Source: an uncultured Porphyromonadaceae bacterium
GTDB lineage: Bacteria; Bacteroidota; Bacteroidia; Bacteroidales; Muribaculaceae
Assembly: GCA_947166165.1 (NCBI GenBank)
Contig: CAMVDK010000027.1
Coordinates: 1-17,922, forward strand
DNA length: 17,922 nt
Reading direction: 5' to 3'
The stretch's first letter is position 1, and each line of letters starts with the position of its first letter. Positions 7,519 through 15,290 of the stretch are shown here, piece after piece. A program made the translations under genes and the position numbers. Under the pieces are notes generated by a model. The model was not told the DNA's origin. It saw only the letters and a program-made list of their open reading frames with translations, and ran no database searches.

Positions 7519-7556
7519 CACATCCACCCAGGCATCGCGTGCCGTGGGCGGATGTG
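7519..7556 (-). promoter_or_regulatory. Long hairpin in the leader of the short protease gene
   Basis: An inverted repeat of 12 pairs (CACATCCACCCA at 7519-7530 with TGGGCGGATGTG at 7545-7556, one A/C mismatch, or G-U when read as minus-strand RNA) surrounds a loop that can pair again (GGC/GCC). It sits 38 nt upstream of ATG 7481 between two protease genes. No T-run follows on the minus strand, so a leader or mRNA-processing structure fits as well as a terminator. Confidence 0.45.
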
Positions 7557-7571
7557 CTTTGGAGTGGCGAT

Positions 7572-7599
7572 TGAGTCAGCCCCGCGGCGGGGCTTCTCA
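7572..7599 (-). terminator. GC-rich hairpin after the 848-aa protease gene
   Basis: AGCCCCG-CGG-CGGGGCT (7578-7594) is a perfect 7-bp stem, extendable by TGAG/CTCA arms on either side. It starts about 15 nt beyond the minus-strand stop at 7614. There is no good U-tract, so it may terminate weakly or only stabilise the 3' end, allowing read-through into the next protease gene. Confidence 0.4.
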
Positions 7600-7613
7600 A
7601 CACCGATATGCTA

Positions 7614-10160
7614 TCACTGCGCGAGCAGGATGTTGATCAGGGAGTTCACGTCGTCGATGGCCACGGTGTCGCCTCCCAGGATGTAGGCGCGGCCGTCGTA
7701 GTTGTCGGCGCTGTCGTTCTCGAGGATGATGTTCAAAAGGATGTTCACATCGTCGATGTCGACGCGGTGGTCGCCGTTCACGTCGCCCTGCTCATATTCG
7801 ATGGGGAGGTCGCCGAGCAGCTGCACCGTCCAGGGCGTGCACCAATCGCCGCGCGTGTCGTCGGTGAAGCGCGCGCGCAGGCTGACGCGGTACTGGTGTC
7901 CGGCGTTCAGGCCGGTGACAGTGTAGCATGTGTCGGTGATGCCTTCGATGGTGCGCGCGTAGTCGCTGCCCGTTTCCACTGGGGCACGGAGGGTGCCCAC
8001 CGGCTCGACCAATTCGCCATTGTAGAACTCAATGCCGCTGATCACGGCACGCTTGCGCGTGGCAGTGGTGGTGAAGCTCACCTTGCCGCCATCGGTCACA
8101 TCGTCGAACTGCAGGACGATGGCCGCCGTGTCGCCGGCCTGGAGCGTGAGGTTCTTCACCTGGTCGCCATAGGCCACGTTGAACTTCACATCGCTATCGG
8201 AGCTGTAGGGCCGCACGTTCACCTTCACGGTGAGTGTTGTTGAGCCCTTCAGGTCGAGCGCCGGGCTGGTGAGTTCGCCCAGTTTGGTGCCCGAACCCAG
8301 GCGGATGCCGCCAGCCTGCATGAAGAGGCCGGCACCCGTCCAACCGGCATTGTCCATCAGACTGTCGAGCTGGGTGCTGATTTCCATTGCGCCTTCCTTG
8401 GTGAACTTTTCGATGGGGAAGGTCTCGCTCATGACGAGTTCCACATCGGGCAGCGGAGCGTCGAGGTCGATCATATAGAGCGTGTAGTCGGCCACGCTCT
8501 GGCCCGGCGTCCAGCGGGCCGTGAAGCCGGTGCCAGTGATGCTGTCGATGGCTGTGATTTCGGGGTCCTCCTTGACGATGTAGCCCCGGCGGTACCACAG
8601 CGAGGCGGTGCCGTCGTCGTTCAGATAGATGTCGGTGAGCGGCTTGTCGACCGCGCCGGCGCCACCAGTGCTGCTGGCCAGCACGCCGCTGGCATACATG
8701 TTGGCGCGCATCGAGGGGTTGCTCGTGGCCGTGAACCGGTGATTTGATTCTCCAAACAAGTCGCGCGACTCGCTGTAGCTGCTCAGGCTGTTGTCGGCGG
8801 GAATGATGGTGGCCAGCTGGACGGCCTTGTTGTTCACCGTGTTGTCTTCCCAGCGGCTGGGCACATAGGTGAAGTGGGTGATGAGCACGCCCTCGTCGGG
8901 GATGTACTGGTCCCAACCCTGCTGGCGACGGTTCTCTACCATCCAGAACTCATTTTCGTTGAGGGCGGTGATTTTCAGAGCCATGTCGTTGCCTCCCTGG
9001 TTGAACACGGGCAGGGTGTACTGCGTGTTGTCGGTGGGCTCAACCGAAGTGATCCAGCTCATGAACTCTTTCTCGTAGGCGCTGTAGCCGATGGGGGTGT
9101 TGCCGTCGTCGTTATAGCAGCCGCTGTTCATCAGGCTCCAGTTGCCCATGCCGTAGTAGCCGTTGCCGTAGGTGGTCTCGTAGAAGTCGGGCAGACCGAG
9201 GCAGTGGGAGAACTCGTGGCAGAAGGTGCCGATGCCATCGAGGGTTGTGCCATAGTCGCTGTAGCCGCCCACCTCGTTGAAGACGGCAAACTTGTCGATG
9301 AGCACGCCGTTGCGCGTCTGCGCTCCGCGTCCGTCGCCGTAGGCCTCGCCGTAGCTCAGCTGCCACTGGCAGGGCCACACCGAGTTGCGCACGCTCGACT
9401 GCGCCTCGCCCACGCCGGCGTAGACCACGATGCAGACATCGGCCTCGCCGTCGCCGTCGTTGTCGTAGAGGCTCCAGTCGATGTCGTCGCCAGCCTTGTC
9501 GATGGCGTCGCACACCATCAAGGCCACACCCTTGTCGTTGCCGCCGCTGTTGCCGCCATAGGTGGCGCGGTTCTGCGGAAGGTCGTAGATGCCGTAAAGG
9601 TCATACTGCGGTGTGTACTGACCGTTGCTCTGGTCGGTGAAGTATTGCAGCACGCTCTTCGGGCCGGTCTTGTACTGGCGCTCGAAGGCCGACACGGGGT
9701 TGGACATCTTCTTGTCGGTATACTGAACAAGAATGATGGGCACGCGCGGGCTGCCCATGGTGGGCACCTGTGTCTGCCCCACGCGCTGCGGAGCGGGAGC
9801 CTTGCGGGCGCGCTGCTGGCCGCTGCGCTGGGCAGCCTGCTGCAAGGCCGACAAGGTGAACTGGCCGGCATGCTGCGCCACGAAGGCCTGCTCGGCGGCC
9901 GAGCGGCTCGCGGCATTGTGGGCGCGCATTGTGGTCAGCCCTGTGGCCGAAAGATAGTAGTAGTCACCATCGGCGCCCTGGTCGATGGTCAACCCGTCGG
10001 CCGTGGCCAGGCTGTGGTGGAACTCGTCGCCCAGTTGCTGCACCTGCACGGTGGTGCCGTCACTTTGTGCGATAGTCAGCAGTCCCGGCTTTGCCGGAAT
10101 TGCGTTCGCCACTATGGCCGCAAGCATCGCGGCGGCAGCGAAGGTCAAGATTTTCTTCAT
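7614..10160 (-). CDS. Secreted M6-family metalloprotease with FN3/jelly-roll and dockerin-like tail (middle paralogue)
   Basis: The product is 848 aa. A signal peptide (residues 1-20) is followed by a propeptide-like region to about 125, opening 'IPAKPGLLTIAQSDGTTVQV'. The M6 peptidase domain has the calcium-type loop DNDGDGEAD (233-241), the zinc motif HEFSHCLGLPDFYE (H315, E316, H319) and the Met-turn 'YYGMGNWSLM'. After the peptidase, an FN3-like domain starts near 532 but is interrupted by a jelly-roll-like insert (about 572-716, 'LVMSETFPI' to 'ISGIEFYNGE') and resumes to about 782. The tail (792-848) has one good dockerin loop, DVNGDHRVDIDD, and a second degenerate one ('GGDTVAIDD'), ending 'LINILLAQ'. 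All catalytic residues are present. It shares long identical blocks with the larger paralogue, so they are recent duplicates. Confidence 0.9.
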   Translation of the reverse strand: MKKILTFAAAAMLAAIVANAIPAKPGLLTIAQSDGTTVQVQQLGDEFHHSLATADGLTIDQGADGDYYYLSATGLTTMRAHNAASRSAAEQAFVAQHAGQFTLSALQQAAQRSGQQRARKAPAPQRVGQTQVPTMGSPRVPIILVQYTDKKMSNPVSAFERQYKTGPKSVLQYFTDQSNGQYTPQYDLYGIYDLPQNRATYGGNSGGNDKGVALMVCDAIDKAGDDIDWSLYDNDGDGEADVCIVVYAGVGEAQSSVRNSVWPCQWQLSYGEAYGDGRGAQTRNGVLIDKFAVFNEVGGYSDYGTTLDGIGTFCHEFSHCLGLPDFYETTYGNGYYGMGNWSLMNSGCYNDDGNTPIGYSAYEKEFMSWITSVEPTDNTQYTLPVFNQGGNDMALKITALNENEFWMVENRRQQGWDQYIPDEGVLITHFTYVPSRWEDNTVNNKAVQLATIIPADNSLSSYSESRDLFGESNHRFTATSNPSMRANMYASGVLASSTGGAGAVDKPLTDIYLNDDGTASLWYRRGYIVKEDPEITAIDSITGTGFTARWTPGQSVADYTLYMIDLDAPLPDVELVMSETFPIEKFTKEGAMEISTQLDSLMDNAGWTGAGLFMQAGGIRLGSGTKLGELTSPALDLKGSTTLTVKVNVRPYSSDSDVKFNVAYGDQVKNLTLQAGDTAAIVLQFDDVTDGGKVSFTTTATRKRAVISGIEFYNGELVEPVGTLRAPVETGSDYARTIEGITDTCYTVTGLNAGHQYRVSLRARFTDDTRGDWCTPWTVQLLGDLPIEYEQGDVNGDHRVDIDDVNILLNIILENDSADNYDGRAYILGGDTVAIDDVNSLINILLAQ

Positions 10161-10212
10161 ACAACTCTATTTAATGGATGATTCTGCCGCCATAGTGCGG
10201 CTATTGAAAGTG

Positions 10213-10220
10213 CAAAATTA
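10213..10220 (-). promoter_or_regulatory. Bacteroidota -7 element for the 848-aa protease
   Basis: The minus strand reads TAATTTTG, an exact TAnnTTTG match in AT-rich DNA 52 nt upstream of the ATG at 10160. The context TAATTTTGC is the same as ahead of the 1147-aa paralogue, which suggests the promoter was duplicated with the gene. The rest of 10161-10364 holds nothing else I can identify. Confidence 0.6.
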
Positions 10221-10364
10221 CTACGAATATGCGAAACAACACTTAGTCAAACTGCAAAAAAACCAAAAATCAGAAATATCTCCACCACTGCGCCTGTGCA
10301 GCCGTCATGATGGCAAAAAACGAAGACGGCCTTGGTCTGCCACCCTTTGCCACCGATGCTGAAA

Positions 10365-10396
10365 GGGGGCTGACGCCATAGCCTGCGCCAGCCCCC
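10365..10396 (-). terminator. Probable terminator of the 1147-aa protease gene
   Basis: GGGGGCTG (10365-10372) pairs with CAGCCCCC (10389-10396), an 8-bp GC-rich stem whose loop can pair further (GACGCC with GCGCC). It begins about 33 nt after the minus-strand stop at 10430. On the minus strand the stem is followed by a short TTTC, so a modest intrinsic terminator is likely. Confidence 0.55.
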
Positions 10397-10429
10397 CCCT
10401 CAATATCGGGTCACATCGGCCAAAAGCCG

Positions 10430-13400
10430 TTATTGAGCCAACAGAATGTTGATCAACGCGTTGATATCCTCGATGCCTACTGTGTCGCCACCCATGATGT
10501 AGGCGCGGCGCTCGTAGTTGTCGGCATTGTCTTTCTCGAGCACAATGTTGATGAGGATGTTCATGTCTAAGACATCGATGTTGCCATCGGCGTTGACGTC
10601 GCCAAGCTTCCAAACGGGCTCGTCGTCGCCACCGAGGGTGACGGTCTCGATGTTGCTGGCGGCCGAGGTGGTGCCGTCGGTGTAGACGGCCTCGACCTTG
10701 AAGTTGAACGTGCCTTCGCGCGCGAGGTCGCTCACCACATAGGTGGCGTCGGTGATGCCGGTGATGACGCGCGAGGTGCTGTCGCCCTGCTCTGCGATTC
10801 GTGCGGGGGCGTTCTGGGCGGTGGCGTCGCCGCTGAAGAAGGACACATTGTAGAGCAAAGCGCGCTTGCGGCTCTCATCGCGCGCGGCGATGGTCACTTT
10901 CTGCCCCTCGGCAGCCGTGCAGCCCACGACCACGGTGTAGTCGGTGGCGACGTTGGTCAGGTTGATTTGCTTGCTGTCGTTGTCGGTCTTCACCGTGAGC
11001 CACACGTTGTTGTCGCTGGTGCTGTAGGCCTTGGCGTTGATTTTCACCGTCACCAGGCCGCCACTGCCGCTCAGGTCAAGCTCGGGGGTGGTGATGTAGC
11101 CGCCGCCGGCCGTGCGCTCGTTCAGGCGCAGGGCGCCGTTCTCGAGGAACACGCGCTTGCCCGTCCAACCCGGATTGCTCAGGAAGTTGTCCATGTAGTT
11201 GCCAATGTTCACGGTCGAGCTCTGCGTCAGGCCGGTGAAGTCCTCGCTGAGGAGCTCGACGGCGCCCTGGCTCTGCTGGTCGACGTAGAGCGTGTAGCTC
11301 TGTGCGTGGCGCACCGGGGTCCAAGTGGCGCGGAACGAGGTGGGATGGATGTCGCTGGCCTCGCTCATCACGGGCACATCCTTGACCATGGTGGCGGTGC
11401 CGTTGATGTTCACCACGATGGGGTCGCAGCCCGGGAAGTTGACCGTGGCCGTGGCCTGGTAGGTGCCGGCGTTCTCGGGAGTGAAGTAGACGTTGATCAC
11501 GGCACCGGCCATGATGCTGTAGCCGCTCACCACGGTCTTGCCCAGGCGGAACACGCCGTTGGGGTCGTTGAGCGTGATGGTGCCGTCGGTGTTCTCGTCG
11601 AGATATTCGCCCGAAATCATGAACGACCCGCGTCCCTCGGAGCCTTCAGCACAGGTGATCTCCACATTGGTGATGTCGACACTGATGCCCGGCTCGGTGG
11701 GCAGGGTGACCGTCTTGTCGGCGCTCCAGAGGCTCTCCTGCGCGGTGGTGGCGTCGACGGGCACCGCCTTCACGCGGAAGGTGTAGGTGCCGCCCATGAT
11801 CATGTCGGTCACGACATAGCTCTTGGCGGTGATGCCTTCCTGCTCGAGCACCACGCCGCCGTAGCTGTTCTGCACCATGAGCGTGTAGGTGCAGGCCGGC
11901 GTGGCGCTGTGGGTCCACGATGCCTTGAACGAGGTGCCGGTCACCTCGCTGGCGTCGGCCATCACGGGAGTGTCGAGCAGCGGCAGGGTGCTCGCGGCAG
12001 CGGTGGTCACGTTCACGGCGTTCGACCACTCGCTCTCGGTGCCTTGCTCGGCATAGACGGGAACGGCCTTCACCTTGACGGTATAGCTGGTTCCGGCCGT
12101 AAGTTCGGTGACGTTGTAGAACAAATCGGTCAACCCGGTCACCTCGGCCACGACGGCTGTGCCGCGCGTCACCTGCAGCGTGTAGGTGCAGCTGATGGCT
12201 GGCGTGTGGGTCCAGTTGGCGACAAACGATGTCTGGCCCACTTCGGTGGCCTCGCCCATCACGGGGGCGGTGAGCGTCACCGGGTCGGGGGCGGCATCCT
12301 TGATGTACCACAGCGACGCGGTTCCATCGCTGTTGAGATAGATGTCGTTCACGGGCTTGTCGACGGCTCCGGCGCCGCCAGTCGACGAGGCGAGCGTGCC
12401 ATTGGCCTTCATGTTGGCTTTCATTGCCGGCGACGAAGTGGAGGTGAAGGCGTGGTTGGTCTCGCCAAAGAGGTCGCGCGTCTCGTTGCTGCTGCTCAGG
12501 CTGTTGTCGGCGGGAACGACGGTGGCCAGCTGGATGGCCTTGTTGTTCACCGTGTTGTCGTCCCAGCGGCTGGCCACATAGGTGAAGTGGGTGATGAGCA
12601 CACCCTCGTCGGCGATATACTGGTCCCAACCCTGCTTGCGGCGGTTCTCGAGCACCCAGTACTCATTGTCGTTGAGGGCGGTGATCCGCAGTGCCTGGTC
12701 GTTGCCGCCCTGGTTGAACACGAGCAGGGTGTACTTGGTCCCGGCCACTGGAGTGATGAGGTCGATCCAGCCCATGAAGTTCTTCTCGTAGGCGCTGTAA
12801 CCGATGGGGGTGTCGCCATCAACGGTGCCGCCGTTGTAGCAACCGCTGTCCATCAGGCTCCAGTTGCCCATGCCGTAGTAGCCGTTGCTGTAGGTGGTCT
12901 CGTAGAAGTCGGGCAGGCCGAGGCAGTGCGAGAACTCATGGCAGAAGGTGCCGATGCCGTCCATCGTGGTGCCATAGTCGCTGCTGCCGGCAATCTCATT
13001 GAACACGGCAAACTTGTCGATGGTCACCCCGTTGCGCGTCTGCGCACCCGAACCGTCGCCATAGTATGCTCCAGACGAGAGCGACCACTGGCAGGGCCAC
13101 ACGGAGTTGCTCACGCTCGACTGTGCCTCGCCCACGCCGGCGTAGACCACGATGCACACGTCGGCCTCGCCGTCGCCATCGTTGTCGTAGAGGCTCCAGT
13201 CGATGTCGTTGCCGGCCTTGTCGATGGCATCGCACACCATCAGGGCCACGCCCTTGTCGTTGCCGCCGCTGTTGCCGCCATAGGTGGAGCGGTTGCTTGG
13301 CAGCGCGTAGATGCCGTAGATGTCATACTGAGGCGTGTACTGGCCGTTGCTCTGGTCGGTGAAATACTTCAGCACGCTCTTCGCACCCGTTTTGTACTGC

Positions 13401-13873
13401 TGCTCGAAGGCTGCCACGGTGTTGGACATCTTCTTGTCCTTGTACTCCACCAGGATGATGGGCACGCGCGGGCTGCCCATGGTGGGCACCTGTGTCTGCC
13501 CCACGCGCCGCGGAGCGGAAGCCTGGCGGGCGCGGGCACGCTGGGCTGCCGACTGCTGGGCGCCAAAGGTGAACTCTCCCTGGTTCTGGGCCAGGAACGC
13601 CTGCTCGGCGGTCGAGCGGCTGGCAGCGTCGTGGGCACGCATAGTGGTGATGCCTTTTGCCGAACAATAGTAGTAGCCGCCGTCGTCGCCCTGCTCAATG
13701 GTCAGGCCGTCGGCCGTGGCCAGGCTGTGATGGAATTCGTCACCAAGTTGCTGCACCTGCAAGGTGGTGCCGTCGCTCTGGGTGACGGTGCGTATACCGG
13801 GCTTTGCCGGCACCGCCAACGCTGTTCCTGCCAGCAACAAAGCTGCAGCAGCGAGTGTTAAAACTTTCTTCAT
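10430..13873 (-). CDS. Secreted M6-family metalloprotease with FN3/Ig/jelly-roll modules and dockerin-like tail (large paralogue)
   Basis: The product is 1147 aa. Order: signal peptide (1-20), propeptide-like region (to about 125), M6 peptidase with calcium-type loop DNDGDGEAD (230-238) and zinc motif HEFSHCLGLPDFYE (H312, E313, H316), then 'YYGMGNWSLM'. Two tandem FN3-like domains follow (about 535-625 and 635-725; both have 'TSF.A.WTH' and 'CTYTL'). Next comes an Ig-like domain (about 728-828, with 'AVINVYFTPENAGTYQATAT'). A third FN3-like domain (from about 833) is split by a jelly-roll-like insert (about 872-1016) and resumes to about 1080. The dockerin-like tail (1091-1147) has one good loop, DVNADGNIDVLD, a degenerate second one, and ends 'LINILLAQ'. 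The first 520 residues closely match the 848-aa paralogue. The added modules probably help bind polymer or cell-surface targets. Confidence 0.9.
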   Translation of the reverse strand: MKKVLTLAAAALLLAGTALAVPAKPGIRTVTQSDGTTLQVQQLGDEFHHSLATADGLTIEQGDDGGYYYCSAKGITTMRAHDAASRSTAEQAFLAQNQGEFTFGAQQSAAQRARARQASAPRRVGQTQVPTMGSPRVPIILVEYKDKKMSNTVAAFEQQYKTGAKSVLKYFTDQSNGQYTPQYDIYGIYALPSNRSTYGGNSGGNDKGVALMVCDAIDKAGNDIDWSLYDNDGDGEADVCIVVYAGVGEAQSSVSNSVWPCQWSLSSGAYYGDGSGAQTRNGVTIDKFAVFNEIAGSSDYGTTMDGIGTFCHEFSHCLGLPDFYETTYSNGYYGMGNWSLMDSGCYNGGTVDGDTPIGYSAYEKNFMGWIDLITPVAGTKYTLLVFNQGGNDQALRITALNDNEYWVLENRRKQGWDQYIADEGVLITHFTYVASRWDDNTVNNKAIQLATVVPADNSLSSSNETRDLFGETNHAFTSTSSPAMKANMKANGTLASSTGGAGAVDKPVNDIYLNSDGTASLWYIKDAAPDPVTLTAPVMGEATEVGQTSFVANWTHTPAISCTYTLQVTRGTAVVAEVTGLTDLFYNVTELTAGTSYTVKVKAVPVYAEQGTESEWSNAVNVTTAAASTLPLLDTPVMADASEVTGTSFKASWTHSATPACTYTLMVQNSYGGVVLEQEGITAKSYVVTDMIMGGTYTFRVKAVPVDATTAQESLWSADKTVTLPTEPGISVDITNVEITCAEGSEGRGSFMISGEYLDENTDGTITLNDPNGVFRLGKTVVSGYSIMAGAVINVYFTPENAGTYQATATVNFPGCDPIVVNINGTATMVKDVPVMSEASDIHPTSFRATWTPVRHAQSYTLYVDQQSQGAVELLSEDFTGLTQSSTVNIGNYMDNFLSNPGWTGKRVFLENGALRLNERTAGGGYITTPELDLSGSGGLVTVKINAKAYSTSDNNVWLTVKTDNDSKQINLTNVATDYTVVVGCTAAEGQKVTIAARDESRKRALLYNVSFFSGDATAQNAPARIAEQGDSTSRVITGITDATYVVSDLAREGTFNFKVEAVYTDGTTSAASNIETVTLGGDDEPVWKLGDVNADGNIDVLDMNILINIVLEKDNADNYERRAYIMGGDTVGIEDINALINILLAQ

Positions 13874-14027
13874 ATAAAACTATTAATTAAACTTGTCCGT
13901 TCCTGCATCGCCAAGACCCGCGGCACCTGCGCAATCGCGGGGCGCAACGGCCTCGCCGACATCAAGAAGCAGACGGAAACAATCCTCATTTTTCCATGCT
14001 GCAGATACGCATCAACATTTAAAAGCG

Positions 14028-14035
14028 CAAAATTA
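14028..14035 (-). promoter_or_regulatory. Bacteroidota -7 element for the 1147-aa protease
   Basis: The minus strand reads TAATTTTG followed by C, the same sequence as ahead of the 848-aa paralogue. It is 154 nt from the ATG at 13873, giving an unusually long leader. That leader contains CCCGCG (about 13917-13922) able to pair with CGCGGG (about 13936-13941). Confidence 0.55.
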
Positions 14036-14096
14036 TACTCCAATTCTCAAACAGGCACTATTTTGCCCCTTAATTTTCATAAAAAATTGCAAACAT

Positions 14097-14120
14097 CTCG
14101 TTTTTTGCCGCCAAAACGAG
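14097..14120. repeat. Inverted repeat between divergent promoters
   Basis: CTCGTTTT (14097-14104) pairs perfectly with AAAACGAG (14113-14120) around an 8-nt spacer. It lies between the divergent protease and lipoate-ligase promoters. The symmetry and position suit an operator or a bidirectional transcription block. No gene is visible in 13874-14304; it holds only these signals. Confidence 0.4.
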
Positions 14121-14272
14121 CCTTTTGGAACACCACCGTGCAACCTGAGCGGCAAAAGTCAAGGGCAACACGCCGCAAGCCGCGACCCGCCTGACGGAAG
14201 CACCAAAAGCACAAAAAACAGAGGTGTGGATAAATTGCGGTGAAAATGCATTGCCATATCGGAAAAAAGTCG

Positions 14273-14280
14273 TACCTTTG
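14273..14280 (+). promoter_or_regulatory. Bacteroidota promoter for the lipoate ligase-gcv cluster
   Basis: TACCTTTG is an exact TAnnTTTG -7 match. A TTG at 14251-14253 lies 19 nt upstream, the usual -33 to -7 spacing. The element ends 24 nt before the ATG at 14305. Confidence 0.65.
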
Positions 14281-14304
14281 ACCACTCTTTTTCGAAGTGT
14301 GACG

Positions 14305-15282
14305 ATGAAGTACCTGTGTCTGCCCGACGCCGCGACCCGCATACTGCCCTTCTATCTGGCGATGGAAGAGCTGGCTGCACGCATCATCGCAGAGGAAGAC
14401 CTCTTCTTCATGTGGCAAGTGGAGCCCACGGTGATTTTTGGCCGCAACCAGCTCATCGACAGCGAGGTGAACCTGGACTACTGCCGCCGTCACGGCATAG
14501 CCACCTACCGCCGCAAGAGCGGTGGCGGATGCGTGTATGCCGACCGCAGCAACGTGATGCTCAGCTACATCACCCGCAGCGACAACGTGGCCACCACCTA
14601 CAGCCGCTACACCGGCGCGGTGGTCGACGCGCTGCGCGCCCTGGGGCTCGACGCCAGCGCCAGCGGGCGCAACGACATCCTCGTGGGCGGCGACAAGGTG
14701 AGCGGCAACGCCTTCTACCACCTGCCGGGGCGCAGCATCGTGCACGGCACCATGCTCTACGACACCGACATGGCCCACATGGCGCAGGCCATCACCCCCT
14801 CGCAGTCGAAGCTGCAGTCGAAAGGCGTGCGCAGCGTGGCCAGCCGCATCACCACCATCAGCCGCCACAGCAGCATCACGCTGCCCCACTTCATGGCCCA
14901 CCTGCGCCGCACGCTGTGCGACGGCGAGGTGACCCTCACGGCCGGCGACGTGCGCACCATCGAAGACGAGCTGATGCCGCCCTACCTCGACCCGCAGTTC
15001 ATCTACGGCAGCAACCCGCGCTGCACCACCGTCAGGCACGGCCGCATCGAGGGCGTGGGCGAGCTGCAGGTGAGCCTGGAGCTGAACCACGGCGTGATCG
15101 TGCACGCCGACGTGGCCGGCGACTTCTTCCTGCTCGGCGACCTCGATGGGCAGCTCCTGCCGCGGCTGCGAGGCGCAAGGCTCGAGCGACACACCCTCGA
15201 GCAGGCACTGGCCGGTGTGCAACTGGGCAGCATCATCATGAATCTTGACAGTAATAATTTTATTAACCTTTTAATCAATTAA
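14305..15282 (+). CDS. lplA: Lipoate-protein ligase A family protein
   Basis: The product is 325 aa and shows the biotin/lipoate ligase fold. 'RRKSGGGCVYAD' (69-80) is the lipoate/ATP-binding RRxSGGGxVYxD motif. 'GRNDILVGGDKVSGNAFY' supplies the conserved catalytic lysine (K131). The C-terminal accessory domain contains 'YGSNPRCTTVRHGRIEGVGE'. The known reaction activates lipoate with ATP and transfers lipoyl to a lysine of an acceptor protein. gcvT starts 8 nt after its stop and gcvH follows, so GcvH is the most likely acceptor; this is inferred from context. ATG 14305 is chosen for its fit to homologues and its distance from the promoter; upstream in-frame codons would overlap the promoter. 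The final residues (NLDSNNFINLLIN) are AT-rich and look like an added tail. An octanoyltransferase role is less likely given the motif set. Confidence 0.88.
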   Translation: MKYLCLPDAATRILPFYLAMEELAARIIAEEDLFFMWQVEPTVIFGRNQLIDSEVNLDYCRRHGIATYRRKSGGGCVYADRSNVMLSYITRSDNVATTYSRYTGAVVDALRALGLDASASGRNDILVGGDKVSGNAFYHLPGRSIVHGTMLYDTDMAHMAQAITPSQSKLQSKGVRSVASRITTISRHSSITLPHFMAHLRRTLCDGEVTLTAGDVRTIEDELMPPYLDPQFIYGSNPRCTTVRHGRIEGVGELQVSLELNHGVIVHADVAGDFFLLGDLDGQLLPRLRGARLERHTLEQALAGVQLGSIIMNLDSNNFINLLIN

Positions 15283-15290
15283 ACCGATAA

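Noticed and set aside
10967..13861. 964-codon open frame on the plus strand opposite the largest protease.
   Set aside because: It lies wholly inside the protease gene and has the composition of antisense codons, with no start signal or recognisable domain. Similar frames opposite the other two proteases were dropped for the same reason.
14077..15222. 381-codon minus-strand open frame opposite the lipoate ligase.
   Set aside because: It is the antisense image of the ligase, which has clear catalytic motifs on the plus strand.
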